Positions 1 through 7,028 of a stretch of DNA of 14,926 nt are shown piece by piece (within the stretch, counting starts at the first letter, position 1; each line of letters opens with the position of its first letter). Source of the DNA: Lachnospiraceae bacterium (GTDB taxonomy: Bacteria > Bacillota > Clostridia > Lachnospirales > Lachnospiraceae); the NCBI GenBank assembly GCA_017477805.1, contig JAFUUM010000417.1, positions 1-14,926 on the forward strand, given 5' to 3'. The position numbers and the translations under genes are program-made. The notes beneath the pieces are model-generated. The model saw only the letters and a program-made list of their open reading frames with translations. It ran no database searches and was not told where the DNA came from.

Positions 1-609
1 AACAGCTGGAACTGCGGCGCCGAGGGCGATACCAAGGATCCGGGCATCATGGAACTTCGAAAGAAGATGATGAGAAATGCCTTTACGGTGCTGATGTGCA
101 GCCGGGGAACACCCATGTTCCTTGCGGGAGATGAATTCTGCAATACCCAGTTCGGTAATAACAACCCCTACTGTCAGGACAACGAGATCTCCTGGCTGGA
201 CTGGGGTCTTCTGAAAAAGAATAAAGACGTGTTTTCGTACTTTAAGAAGGCCATTGCCTTTCGGAAGGCCCATCCCGCTATCCGGAAAAAACTGGGACAG
301 TGCGGGTTTGGTTTCCCCCAGACCTCTTTCCACGGCGTGGAACCCTGGCAGGATCAGTTCCAGAGTTATGATCACTACCTCGGTGTGATGTTTGCCGGTA
401 AGGAACTCCACGGGGAAGATGATATTGTTTACGTGGCAGTGAATTCCTATTGGGAGGATCTGCAGATCCGTCTGCCGGAGCTGCCGGAAGGCCATGTCTG
501 GAGAGTGGCATTGGATACGGAAAAAGAACCGATGAAAGACGGGACCATGGTGGGCTGTTGCTTTACCATAAAGGCCCGCTCGGTAATGGTATTTACATGC
601 GGAGAATGA
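1..609 (+). CDS. glgX: glycogen debranching enzyme, GlgX/isoamylase type (3' part only)
   Basis: The reading frame is open from base 1, so the gene begins outside the window; the last 202 codons are visible. The enzyme hydrolyses alpha-1,6 branch points in glycogen or phosphorylase limit dextrin in the cytoplasm. The visible part opens with NSWNCGAEGDT and continues with LAGDEF, NNNPYCQDNEISWLDW and a C-terminal beta-sandwich. These are hallmarks of GlgX/isoamylase (GH13) proteins near the end of the barrel. Family members are about 650-720 residues, so roughly 500 residues including the catalytic Asp/Glu residues are missing from view. The first in-window ATG (base 49) is internal and not the start. 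The stop overlaps the next gene in an ATGA (606-609), suggesting translational coupling. Family assignment is firm; GlgX versus another isoamylase/pullulanase subtype is likely but not certain. Confidence 0.9.
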   Translation, partial: NSWNCGAEGDTKDPGIMELRKKMMRNAFTVLMCSRGTPMFLAGDEFCNTQFGNNNPYCQDNEISWLDWGLLKKNKDVFSYFKKAIAFRKAHPAIRKKLGQCGFGFPQTSFHGVEPWQDQFQSYDHYLGVMFAGKELHGEDDIVYVAVNSYWEDLQIRLPELPEGHVWRVALDTEKEPMKDGTMVGCCFTIKARSVMVFTCGE

Positions 610-1292
610 ATGTAAGAGCGGTGCTCTTTGATCTGGACGGCACCCTGATCGACACGGAAAAATATTATATGGAAGTCTGGCCGAAGGCTGCAGAGCACTT
701 CGGCCTTACTCTCACCAGAGAAATGGCACTGGAGCTTAGGAGCCTTGGAAGACCTTATGCTCCGGAACAGTTCAAGCGATGGTTTGGGGATGTGGACTAT
801 TACGAGATCCGGGAATACAGACGGGGCCTCTTTAAGGAAGTACTGAAAAAGGGAGGGCTCCATTTAAAACCGGGTGCAAAGGAGTTATTGCAATATCTTC
901 GGGACAGAAAGATCCTTTGTGCGGTGGCTACGGCAACGGCGGTAGACAGGGCAACATCTTACCTTGATCAACTTGGAGTCCTGCCCTATTTTGACAGGAT
1001 CTGTTCCGCGGCGGATGCTCCGCTGGGGAAGCCGGCGCCGGATGTTTACCTCCATGCCTGCAACGAACTAAGACTCCGGCCGGAAATGTGTCTTGCGGTG
1101 GAAGATGCTCCCAACGGTATCCGGTCTGCTTATGATGCAGGCTGCAAAGTGGTGTTTGTCCCGGATCAGACAAAGGAAGAGCCGGAAGCAGAGGCACTAT
1201 GCATTGCAACCTGCAGAGACCTTCATGCCATGATCAAACTGTTAGAGGGGGAGCCGGATTTTACCGGCGGCATTCGTTATCACAATTCCTAA
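606..1292 (+). CDS. HAD-superfamily hydrolase (beta-phosphoglucomutase/phosphatase-like)
   Basis: A 228-residue cytoplasmic HAD hydrolase, the usual length for the beta-phosphoglucomutase-like subfamily with a helical cap after motif I. Motif I is FDLDGT, with the likely nucleophile Asp9 and general acid/base Asp11. Motif II is in VATAT (about 108-112), the motif III Lys is in GKPAPD (Lys142), and motif IV is VEDAPNG (Glu166, Asp167, for Mg2+). I chose the ATG at 606, which overlaps the glgX stop by 4 bp. An alternative ATG at 597 adds only three residues. The open frame reaches further upstream inside glgX but has no family similarity there. No ideal Shine-Dalgarno lies at the right distance, so expression is probably coupled to glgX. 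Linkage to a glycogen gene suggests a sugar-phosphate substrate, but HAD substrates cannot be read from sequence. Confidence 0.88.
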   Translation: MNVRAVLFDLDGTLIDTEKYYMEVWPKAAEHFGLTLTREMALELRSLGRPYAPEQFKRWFGDVDYYEIREYRRGLFKEVLKKGGLHLKPGAKELLQYLRDRKILCAVATATAVDRATSYLDQLGVLPYFDRICSAADAPLGKPAPDVYLHACNELRLRPEMCLAVEDAPNGIRSAYDAGCKVVFVPDQTKEEPEAEALCIATCRDLHAMIKLLEGEPDFTGGIRYHNS

Positions 1293-1310
1293 CAACAACG
1301 AGGACGTTTC

Positions 1311-4300
1311 ATGCTAAGTAAGGAAGCCATCAGAGGCCTTGTGGCCGCGGATGTGTGGGCGCAGGGGAGGATGCTGTACAATCTGGGCAGCGTCCAGCAA
1401 CTGAATATCGACGATGAGAATCCGTCACTGACCTCTCTGGATGCCGTTGTCATGGACTTAAACGGCAGATCCTGCCGTGTTTCTGCAGTGGTGCAGGAAG
1501 AACAAGGGGAAGTGACGGATCATTATTGCAGCTGTCCGGCCCATACCGCGGACAGCTTTTGTCCCCATGCCATCGCCACACTCCTTCGGTTTCATCACGT
1601 TCGGAGCGTGATGGAGAGGCGGAGCAGAGAACCTGCGGAGAGGATCCACATTGACCTGCAAAAGACGGATCCCGGGAATTTCCGGGGGACCCTGATGGAT
1701 GGGGAACTTGCTCCCAGAGATCCCTATGGGGCATCCGGCAGCATTTTTACCAGTTCGGAAAATACAAGACAAAAACTTCCGGGACGCACAAGAGCCGAGC
1801 ATCCTACGGATCCCGGCATGTTCCGGATCCTGATGAATACGGGAAAGACCAGACAGCGTCAGTTCCGGGAAAAATCCCTTCGGGGGAAGGTTCGGCTGGT
1901 GCCCTATCTGTTTCTGGAATACGGGACTCCCTGCATTTCCCTGAAGGTGGGTGTGGATACCCTGTACGTGGTCCAGAATATCCCGGAGTTTTGTTCTCTC
2001 ATCGACGGCGGACACAGCAAACGTTACGGTCAGAAACTGGCCTTTATCCATCAGTTGTCTGCCTTTACACCGGCTTCCCAGCCTCTGGTCCGGTTTTTGA
2101 TGGCACGGTTTTCGGAGCGGAATCTGGGGAATCGTCTGGTGGGCAGTTATTACGGCGGCGGCAGGTCCCCCAAGACACTGGGCCTTGAGGGTGCAGCCCT
2201 GGATACCTTTATGGAGATCGTGGGCAGCGAGCCCGTTCTGTATCAGCCCCTCCACGGGGAGGAGTTTGAACCCTACCGGGTAGAGGATAAGGAGCCGCTG
2301 TGTAAACTCCTGATCGAGGGGGTTTCGGATGGTGTCTACGTCAGGACGCTGCATTACACAACTCTGTACGGAGCTGCTTACCAATATATCTTCCGGAGCG
2401 GGACCATCTACCGGATCCCCGTTGAGCGGATCCAGCCTATTCGGGCTTTCCGGGATTACATGAATGAAAATACGACGGGGGTATTTATCGCAAAATCGGA
2501 TCTGCCCCTGTTCTGCCGTGATCTCCTGCCCCTTCTCCGGCAGCATTACCGGGTGGAGGAGGAGAACTTTGAGGCCTCCGAATATCTGCCGGAACCCGTG
2601 AGCTTTCACCTGTATCTGGATGTGGAGACCCCGACCCTGCCGGAAGGACAGGTGGAGAGACGGGGGGCTGTGAACAACCGGGGTGAGATCATCACCTGCC
2701 GGCTGATGGCAGCGTATGAGGATGAAACTACCTATAATGTCTGTGAACGGGGAAGCGGTCTGACGGAGAGGCGGAATATTGAAGAGGAAGCCGAAGCGGA
2801 TGCAGTTCTCTCCGAGTACCTCCATCAAAAGGATGCACGCCGTGGGCTCTATTTTGAACTCTTCACGGAAGATGAACTCTATACCTTCCTGACGGAAGGC
2901 TTAGATGACTTATCGGAACTTGGCCAGATCTTTATTTCGGATACCCTGCGGCATATGCAGGTCCTTCCTTCCCCGAAACTCCAGCTGGGAGTCTCCTTAT
3001 CCGGAAACCTCCTGGAATTATCCGTGACTTCCGAGGATATGGACTTTGCTCAGATCCGGGAGCTCTTATCCAATTATGATCGGAGAAAGCGGTATTACCG
3101 CTTAAAGAATGGTGCCTTCTTGAAGGTGGATGAAGAGGAGATGGGTAATCTGGTATCCATGATGGATGCCCTCGCGATCACAGCATCCAAATGGAAGGAT
3201 GATGCGGTAGTCATTCCCAAGTACCGGGCCATGTACCTGGACGACCTTCAGGCAACGGGATCGTTCCATGAATTTACCAGGGATAAGCAGTTCCGGTCCC
3301 TGATCAAGAACATGAGCACCACCGCGGAAAGCGAATATGAGGTACCCGTTTCCTTAAAAGACACCCTGCGGGATTACCAGAAAAAGGGATTTCGTTGGCT
3401 GGAGTGCCTGCATAAGAGCGGCTTCGGAGGGATCCTGGCGGATGACATGGGCCTTGGAAAAACCCTGCAGGTCATTTCTTTCCTACTTTACGAACAGGAA
3501 AACCGGCGGGAAGATGCGGAAACACCCAATCTTTCCCTCATCGTCTGCCCGGCTTCTCTTGTCTATAACTGGGAGAGTGAGATCAAACGCTTTGCCCCTT
3601 CCCTGCACTGTGAGACCATCGTGGGTTCTGCGGAGACAAGGCAGCTCATGATCCGGGAGATCGCAGAGAACACCAAGGATTTCACCATCCTCATCACGTC
3701 ATACGACCTGTTAAAGCGGGACATCGAAAGCTATGAGGGCATGGAATTCTTCTGCCAGATCGTGGATGAAGCTCAGTATATCAAGAACCAGTCCACCCAG
3801 GCGGCTCAGGCGGTGAAAGCCATAAGCGCCGGGACGAAATTCGCCCTTACCGGTACTCCGGTAGAGAACAGGCTCAGTGAACTCTGGAGCATCTTTGATT
3901 ACCTGATGCCCGGCTTTTTGTACGGATATGACAGATTCCGGCAGAATTTCGAGATCCCCATCGTCACCCAGGAGAGCGAAAAGGCATTGTCCCTGCTCCA
4001 TCGCATGATCGCACCCTTTATCCTGCGCAGGTTAAAGAAAGATGTGCTGAAGGATCTCCCGGATAAGCTGGAGGAGACGGTTTATGCCCGCATGAGCGGT
4101 GAACAGTTGTCCCTGTATGAAGCCCATGCATTGCAGCTTAAGATGCAGCTGAACAAGCAGACTCCGGAGGAGTTTAAAGAAAATAAGCTTCAGGTCCTTG
4201 CGGAACTGACAAAGCTTCGGCAGATCTGTTGTTCTCCCGCTCTTGTTTACGAGAATGCGGCAAAGGACAGTGCCAAGATCGACGTCTGCATGGAACTTTT

Positions 4301-4784
4301 GACCAATGCGCTGGATTCCGGGCATAAGGTGCTGGTGTTCTCCCAGTTCACCTCCATGCTGGATCTTCTGACGGAAGCGGCAAGAGCCCAGGGCTTTTCC
4401 TATTATCTTCTGGTGGGGGAAACTCCCAAGGAAAAACGCCAGCAGATGGTGGAAGATTTCCAGACCGGAGATGTGCCCATCTTCTTTATTTCCTTAAAAG
4501 CCGGAGGTACGGGTCTTAATCTGACGGCGGCGGATATCGTCATCCATGTGGATCCCTGGTGGAACGTGGCGGTACAGAATCAGGCCACGGACAGGACACA
4601 CCGCATCGGACAAAAGCACGTTGTAACGGTGTATCAGCTCATTGCCAGAGACACCGTGGAGGAAAAGATCCGGGAGATGCAAAAAGCCAAGGCGAAGCTG
4701 GCGGATCAGATCCTTTCGGGAGAATCCCTGTCCCTTTCTTCTTTGTCAAAAGAGGAACTGATGGAACTTTTGGTGACTTCATAA
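1311..4784 (+). CDS. SWIM zinc-finger SNF2-family helicase/ATPase
   Basis: A 1157-residue DNA-dependent ATPase of the bacterial SNF2 group. The N-terminus has a SWIM zinc finger, C-x-C-x8-C-x-H (Cys73, Cys75, Cys84, His86). A long middle region resembles the SNF2-associated domain (about 190-650). The helicase core follows: Walker A DMGLGKT (Lys717), DEAQ box at 819-822, TGTP at 847-850, the second RecA lobe with VLVFSQF, and motif VI QATDRTHRIGQ at 1091-1101. All core motifs look intact, so ATPase activity is expected; true strand separation is not typical of SNF2 proteins. The start has a GAGG ribosome site about 9 nt upstream and lies 18 nt after the HAD gene, so it is probably in the same transcript. 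Its role may be in DNA repair or chromosome/transcription remodelling; its link to glycogen genes is unexplained. Length and architecture are normal for Firmicutes homologues. Confidence 0.95.
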   Translation: MLSKEAIRGLVAADVWAQGRMLYNLGSVQQLNIDDENPSLTSLDAVVMDLNGRSCRVSAVVQEEQGEVTDHYCSCPAHTADSFCPHAIATLLRFHHVRSVMERRSREPAERIHIDLQKTDPGNFRGTLMDGELAPRDPYGASGSIFTSSENTRQKLPGRTRAEHPTDPGMFRILMNTGKTRQRQFREKSLRGKVRLVPYLFLEYGTPCISLKVGVDTLYVVQNIPEFCSLIDGGHSKRYGQKLAFIHQLSAFTPASQPLVRFLMARFSERNLGNRLVGSYYGGGRSPKTLGLEGAALDTFMEIVGSEPVLYQPLHGEEFEPYRVEDKEPLCKLLIEGVSDGVYVRTLHYTTLYGAAYQYIFRSGTIYRIPVERIQPIRAFRDYMNENTTGVFIAKSDLPLFCRDLLPLLRQHYRVEEENFEASEYLPEPVSFHLYLDVETPTLPEGQVERRGAVNNRGEIITCRLMAAYEDETTYNVCERGSGLTERRNIEEEAEADAVLSEYLHQKDARRGLYFELFTEDELYTFLTEGLDDLSELGQIFISDTLRHMQVLPSPKLQLGVSLSGNLLELSVTSEDMDFAQIRELLSNYDRRKRYYRLKNGAFLKVDEEEMGNLVSMMDALAITASKWKDDAVVIPKYRAMYLDDLQATGSFHEFTRDKQFRSLIKNMSTTAESEYEVPVSLKDTLRDYQKKGFRWLECLHKSGFGGILADDMGLGKTLQVISFLLYEQENRREDAETPNLSLIVCPASLVYNWESEIKRFAPSLHCETIVGSAETRQLMIREIAENTKDFTILITSYDLLKRDIESYEGMEFFCQIVDEAQYIKNQSTQAAQAVKAISAGTKFALTGTPVENRLSELWSIFDYLMPGFLYGYDRFRQNFEIPIVTQESEKALSLLHRMIAPFILRRLKKDVLKDLPDKLEETVYARMSGEQLSLYEAHALQLKMQLNKQTPEEFKENKLQVLAELTKLRQICCSPALVYENAAKDSAKIDVCMELLTNALDSGHKVLVFSQFTSMLDLLTEAARAQGFSYYLLVGETPKEKRQQMVEDFQTGDVPIFFISLKAGGTGLNLTAADIVIHVDPWWNVAVQNQATDRTHRIGQKHVVTVYQLIARDTVEEKIREMQKAKAKLADQILSGESLSLSSLSKEELMELLVTS

Positions 4785-4787
4785 CAA

Positions 4788-4836
4788 GATATTGTACTTT
4801 CAACGGGGCGCAGACAACTGCGCCCTGTGCAATATT
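4788..4836 (+). terminator. composite hairpin after the helicase gene
   Basis: A perfect 8-bp stem, GGGCGCAG (4806-4813) with CTGCGCCC (4818-4825), encloses the loop ACAA. An outer 10-bp stem pairs GATATTGTAC (4788-4797) with GTGCAATATT (4827-4836), with two G-U pairs and an 8-nt asymmetric bulge. It begins 3 nt after the helicase stop. There is no T-run behind it, so it is not a classic intrinsic terminator. It may be a weak terminator, a factor-dependent stop or a 3'-end protecting structure. Confidence 0.5.
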
Positions 4837-4890
4837 ACCAATGTAACCGGTATCATTTCGTCAATTTCTTACAGAATTAACAAAGCGTTA

Positions 4891-4919
4891 TTGACATTGG
4901 TTGTACCTTTCGCTAAACT
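4891..4919 (+). promoter_or_regulatory. sigma-A type promoter of the sugar operon
   Basis: The -35 box is the perfect consensus TTGACA (4891-4896). A 17-nt spacer leads to TAAACT (4914-4919), which matches TATAAT at four of six positions. The predicted transcription start is near 4926. It is the best promoter seen in the 239-nt gene-free gap, and it faces the importer genes. Strength and start site are predictions from consensus. Confidence 0.75.
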
Positions 4920-4925
4920 GACAGT

Positions 4926-4941
4926 GTGAAATGGGTTTCAC
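4926..4941 (+). promoter_or_regulatory. operator-like palindrome O1 at the transcription start
   Basis: GTGAAATGGGTTTCAC is a perfect inverted repeat with 6-nt arms around TGGG. It lies at about +1 to +16 from the predicted start, where a bound repressor would block initiation or escape. The inner 14 nt fit the LacI/CcpA-type consensus TGWAANCGNTNWCA at all fixed positions except the first of the central CG. The local LacI-family protein at 12954-14006 is the likely ligand (inference). Confidence 0.65.
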
Positions 4942-4964
4942 GGATGGAAAATCCGTGTTTTTTT
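4939..4964 (+). terminator. intrinsic terminator in the operon leader (possible attenuator)
   Basis: A 7-bp perfect stem CACGGAT (4939-4945) / ATCCGTG (4951-4957) with loop GGAAA is followed directly by seven T residues (4958-4964). It lies downstream of the promoter and 59 nt before the first importer ATG, so it would stop transcripts before the operon. Its 5' arm shares three bases with the O1 palindrome. It could instead end a short leader RNA. The stem is short, so partial read-through is expected. Confidence 0.65.
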
Positions 4965-4974
4965 AAGAGGGACG

Positions 4975-4988
4975 TGAAACCGATTTCA
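4975..4988 (+). promoter_or_regulatory. operator-like site O2 (cre/LacI type)
   Basis: TGAAACCGATTTCA matches every fixed position of the cre consensus TGWAANCGNTNWCA used by CcpA, a LacI-family regulator. It is centred 48 bp downstream of O1. The palindrome AAACGTTT (4988-4995) touches its right edge and may extend the site or be another half-overlapping LacI-type site. The site lies between the leader terminator and the ribosome binding site, where a bound protein could act as a roadblock. Candidate ligands are the local LacI protein or a genomic CcpA. Confidence 0.65.
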
Positions 4989-5023
4989 AACGTTTTCGTA
5001 AATGACAAAAACAGGAGGGTCAT

Positions 5024-5986
5024 ATGGGGAAGGATAAATCATCGGTAGTTCCGGCACCCACACAGCGCAAAAAGAGGGGAGTCCTGGAAACACTCTGGAG
5101 ATACCGGGTATTGGAACTGATGTGTCTGCCGGCAGTTGTGTTCTTCTTTCTGTTTTCCTACATGCCCATGCCGGGTATCTGGGTGGCATTTGTAGATTAC
5201 AGATATGATAAGGGAATTTTCCACAGCCCTTTTGTGGGTCTGAAAAACTTTGAGTTCCTGGCAACTTCCGGTAAGTTGTTTGAACTGACCAAGAATACGG
5301 TCCTGTATAATCTGGCATTCATCATTCTCGGAAACTTCCTGGCCATCTTTGTAGCAATCCTGTTAAATGAGATGCGCAGCAAATGGTTCAAGAAGGTATC
5401 CCAGACCATGATGTTCCTGCCTTATTTCATTTCACAGGTTCTGGTAGGTATTCTGGTCTACAACCTTTTGAATTATGACTACGGTTTCGTAAACTCCGTG
5501 CTTACAAAACTGGGAATGGAGAAATGGGGCCCCTATTCGGATCCCAGCGTGTGGCCGGTACTTTTGGTAGTCATCCATCTGTGGCAGCAGACCGGTTATA
5601 ACTCCGTTGTTTATTTCGCCGCTATCATGGGCATCGACTCCGAGATCATCGAGGCAGCGAGGGTGGACGGTGCAAACGGTTTCCAGAAGATCCGTTACAT
5701 CATTCTGCCGGGCCTGAGACCTACGCTGGTCATCCTGTTACTGTTTGCTATGGGCGGTATCGTTCGAGGAAACTTTGGTCTGTTCTATAACGTGATCGGA
5801 ACCAACTCCCTGTTGTTCCCCACCACGGATATCATTGAGACCTATGTATACCGTGCGGCCGTTTCGGACTTCAACTTTGCAAGAGCTTCTTCGGTAGGAC
5901 TTTATCAGTCCATTATCGGTTTTATCATGGTTATGCTCAGTAACTTTGTGGTGAAAAAAATAGAACCGGATTATTCCCTGTTCTAA
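5024..5986 (+). CDS. sugar ABC transporter permease, LplB/YteP type
   Basis: A 320-residue inner-membrane subunit of a carbohydrate importer (MalF-like, LplB/YteP subgroup). A basic N-terminal tail of about 30 residues precedes about six hydrophobic segments, the first around residues 34-54. The cytoplasmic EAA loop that docks the ATPase is at about 210-229, with EAARVDGA and a downstream LPG. The start is well supported by AGGAGGG (5013-5019), 4 nt before ATG 5024. It is the first gene after the promoter/operator leader and is followed 18 nt later by its partner permease. No ATPase gene is in the window; importers of this class usually share an MsmX/MsiK-type ATPase encoded elsewhere. The family is clear; the transported sugar is inferred from the galactosidases downstream. 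Confidence 0.93.
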   Translation: MGKDKSSVVPAPTQRKKRGVLETLWRYRVLELMCLPAVVFFFLFSYMPMPGIWVAFVDYRYDKGIFHSPFVGLKNFEFLATSGKLFELTKNTVLYNLAFIILGNFLAIFVAILLNEMRSKWFKKVSQTMMFLPYFISQVLVGILVYNLLNYDYGFVNSVLTKLGMEKWGPYSDPSVWPVLLVVIHLWQQTGYNSVVYFAAIMGIDSEIIEAARVDGANGFQKIRYIILPGLRPTLVILLLFAMGGIVRGNFGLFYNVIGTNSLLFPTTDIIETYVYRAAVSDFNFARASSVGLYQSIIGFIMVMLSNFVVKKIEPDYSLF

Positions 5987-6004
5987 GAAAGGAGGCGCTT
6001 CAAT

Positions 6005-6931
6005 ATGGCTAAGAAAAAAGATATGGACTTAATGGAGTCCGGTGCAAAAGTTAAGATCGGCGTCTCCGATATGATCATCCGCGGTATCGGCTACGTGCTG
6101 GTAACATTTTACGCACTGGCTTGTGTGTTCCCTTTCCTGATCATTGTAGGAACCTCTTTTACGAGTGAGTCGGTGATCCGTGCGGAAGGCGTACAGCTGA
6201 TCCCCAAGGAGGCAACACTTCAGGCTTATAACATGGTGATCCGGGGAGGTCTGATCTGGAAATCCTACGGTCTGACCATCACGCTTACATTATGCGGAAC
6301 GCTCCTGGGCCTTGGTATTATCGCCATGACCGGCTACGCTCTGCAGCGTAAGGACTTCCCTCTTCGAAACGGGATCTCCTTCTACATTTACTTCACCAGT
6401 CTGTTCTCCGCAGGTCTTGCACCTTATTACCTGCTGATGACCCAGACCTATCACTTAAAGGACAGTTACCTGGCAGTATTCCTGCCCCTTTTGATGTCCC
6501 CCTGGCTCATCATCCTCATGAAGAACTTTGTAAAAGCGATCCCTCATGAGATTACCGAGTCCGGTAAGATCGACGGAGCGGGAGATATGAAGATCTTCGT
6601 GGATCTGATCCTGCCCATGTTAAAGCCCGCACTTGCCACCATCGGACTGTTCCTGGCTCTGGGTTACTGGAACGAATGGTATCAGTCATCCCTGTTCCTC
6701 AGTTCCAGAGTGGCTGTAAAACCTCTGCAGTATCAGCTCTATAAGGTAGTAAACGAAGCCCAGTCCTTAAAGAACTCCATCGCGGGTCAGTTTGTAACCC
6801 AGACCGATATCCCCACGGAGTCCCTGAAAATGGCTACCGCTATTCTGGCGACGGGTCCTATCGTATTCCTGTATCCGTTCGTTCAGAAATACTTCATCGG
6901 CGGTATCACCGTAGGTGCGGTAAAAGGTTAA
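6005..6931 (+). CDS. sugar ABC transporter permease, LplC/YtcP type
   Basis: A 308-residue second permease (MalG-like, LplC/YtcP subgroup), partner of the permease just upstream. A short charged N-terminus is followed by a membrane segment at about 25-50 and further hydrophobic segments. The EAA-type loop reads ESGKIDGA (185-192) and then ILPMLKPALA, the normal variant in this subgroup. The characteristic GYWNEWYQ stretch lies near residues 220-227. A strong AAAGGAGG (5988-5995) precedes ATG 6005. The two permeases should form a heterodimeric channel for sugar delivered by the lipoprotein at 7029-8654. The gene ends just before a 97-nt gap that holds a large hairpin. Confidence 0.93.
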   Translation: MAKKKDMDLMESGAKVKIGVSDMIIRGIGYVLVTFYALACVFPFLIIVGTSFTSESVIRAEGVQLIPKEATLQAYNMVIRGGLIWKSYGLTITLTLCGTLLGLGIIAMTGYALQRKDFPLRNGISFYIYFTSLFSAGLAPYYLLMTQTYHLKDSYLAVFLPLLMSPWLIILMKNFVKAIPHEITESGKIDGAGDMKIFVDLILPMLKPALATIGLFLALGYWNEWYQSSLFLSSRVAVKPLQYQLYKVVNEAQSLKNSIAGQFVTQTDIPTESLKMATAILATGPIVFLYPFVQKYFIGGITVGAVKG

Positions 6932-7007
6932 TGTTCACAACGGTAATGACCTTGGGGGCGATGCAAAGTGCCCGTCCTCGGGGATGATTACATATATATG
7001 TTCACAA
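6931..7007 (+). repeat. 10-bp direct repeat flanking the intergenic hairpin
   Basis: ATGTTCACAA occurs at 6931-6940, starting on the last base of the permease stop codon, and again at 6998-7007. The copies are 67 bp apart start to start and enclose the hairpin at 6943-6991. No function is known. The match is exact, but a 10-bp repeat can arise by chance in a region this size. Confidence 0.4.
6943..6991 (+). other. large imperfect RNA hairpin between permease and binding-protein genes
   Basis: An outer GTAAT/ATTAC stem (6943-6947 with 6987-6991) leads to a small internal loop. Eleven consecutive pairs follow, 6950-6960 with 6973-6983, four of them G-U, closing the loop ATGCAAAGTGCC. No T-run follows, so it is not an intrinsic terminator. 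It lies 37 nt before the binding-protein start. An RNA processing or stability element is the likely role. Pairing was worked out by hand. Confidence 0.5.
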
Positions 7008-7028
7008 AATTTCACTGGAGGGTAAGAA

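Noticed and set aside
450..605. Upstream extension of the HAD frame inside glgX
   Set aside because: The HAD fold begins at motif I just after base 606, and the extension has no family similarity. It overlaps the conserved glgX end.
1458..2828. 456-codon open frame on the - strand
   Set aside because: It lies wholly opposite the SNF2 helicase gene, whose conserved N-terminal and SNF2-associated regions explain this stretch. The - strand product has low-complexity, unfamiliar sequence and no ribosome site.
4974..5023. GTG-started small frame after the leader terminator
   Set aside because: It runs out of frame into the first permease gene, covers the operator O2, and shows no coding signal or proper ribosome site.
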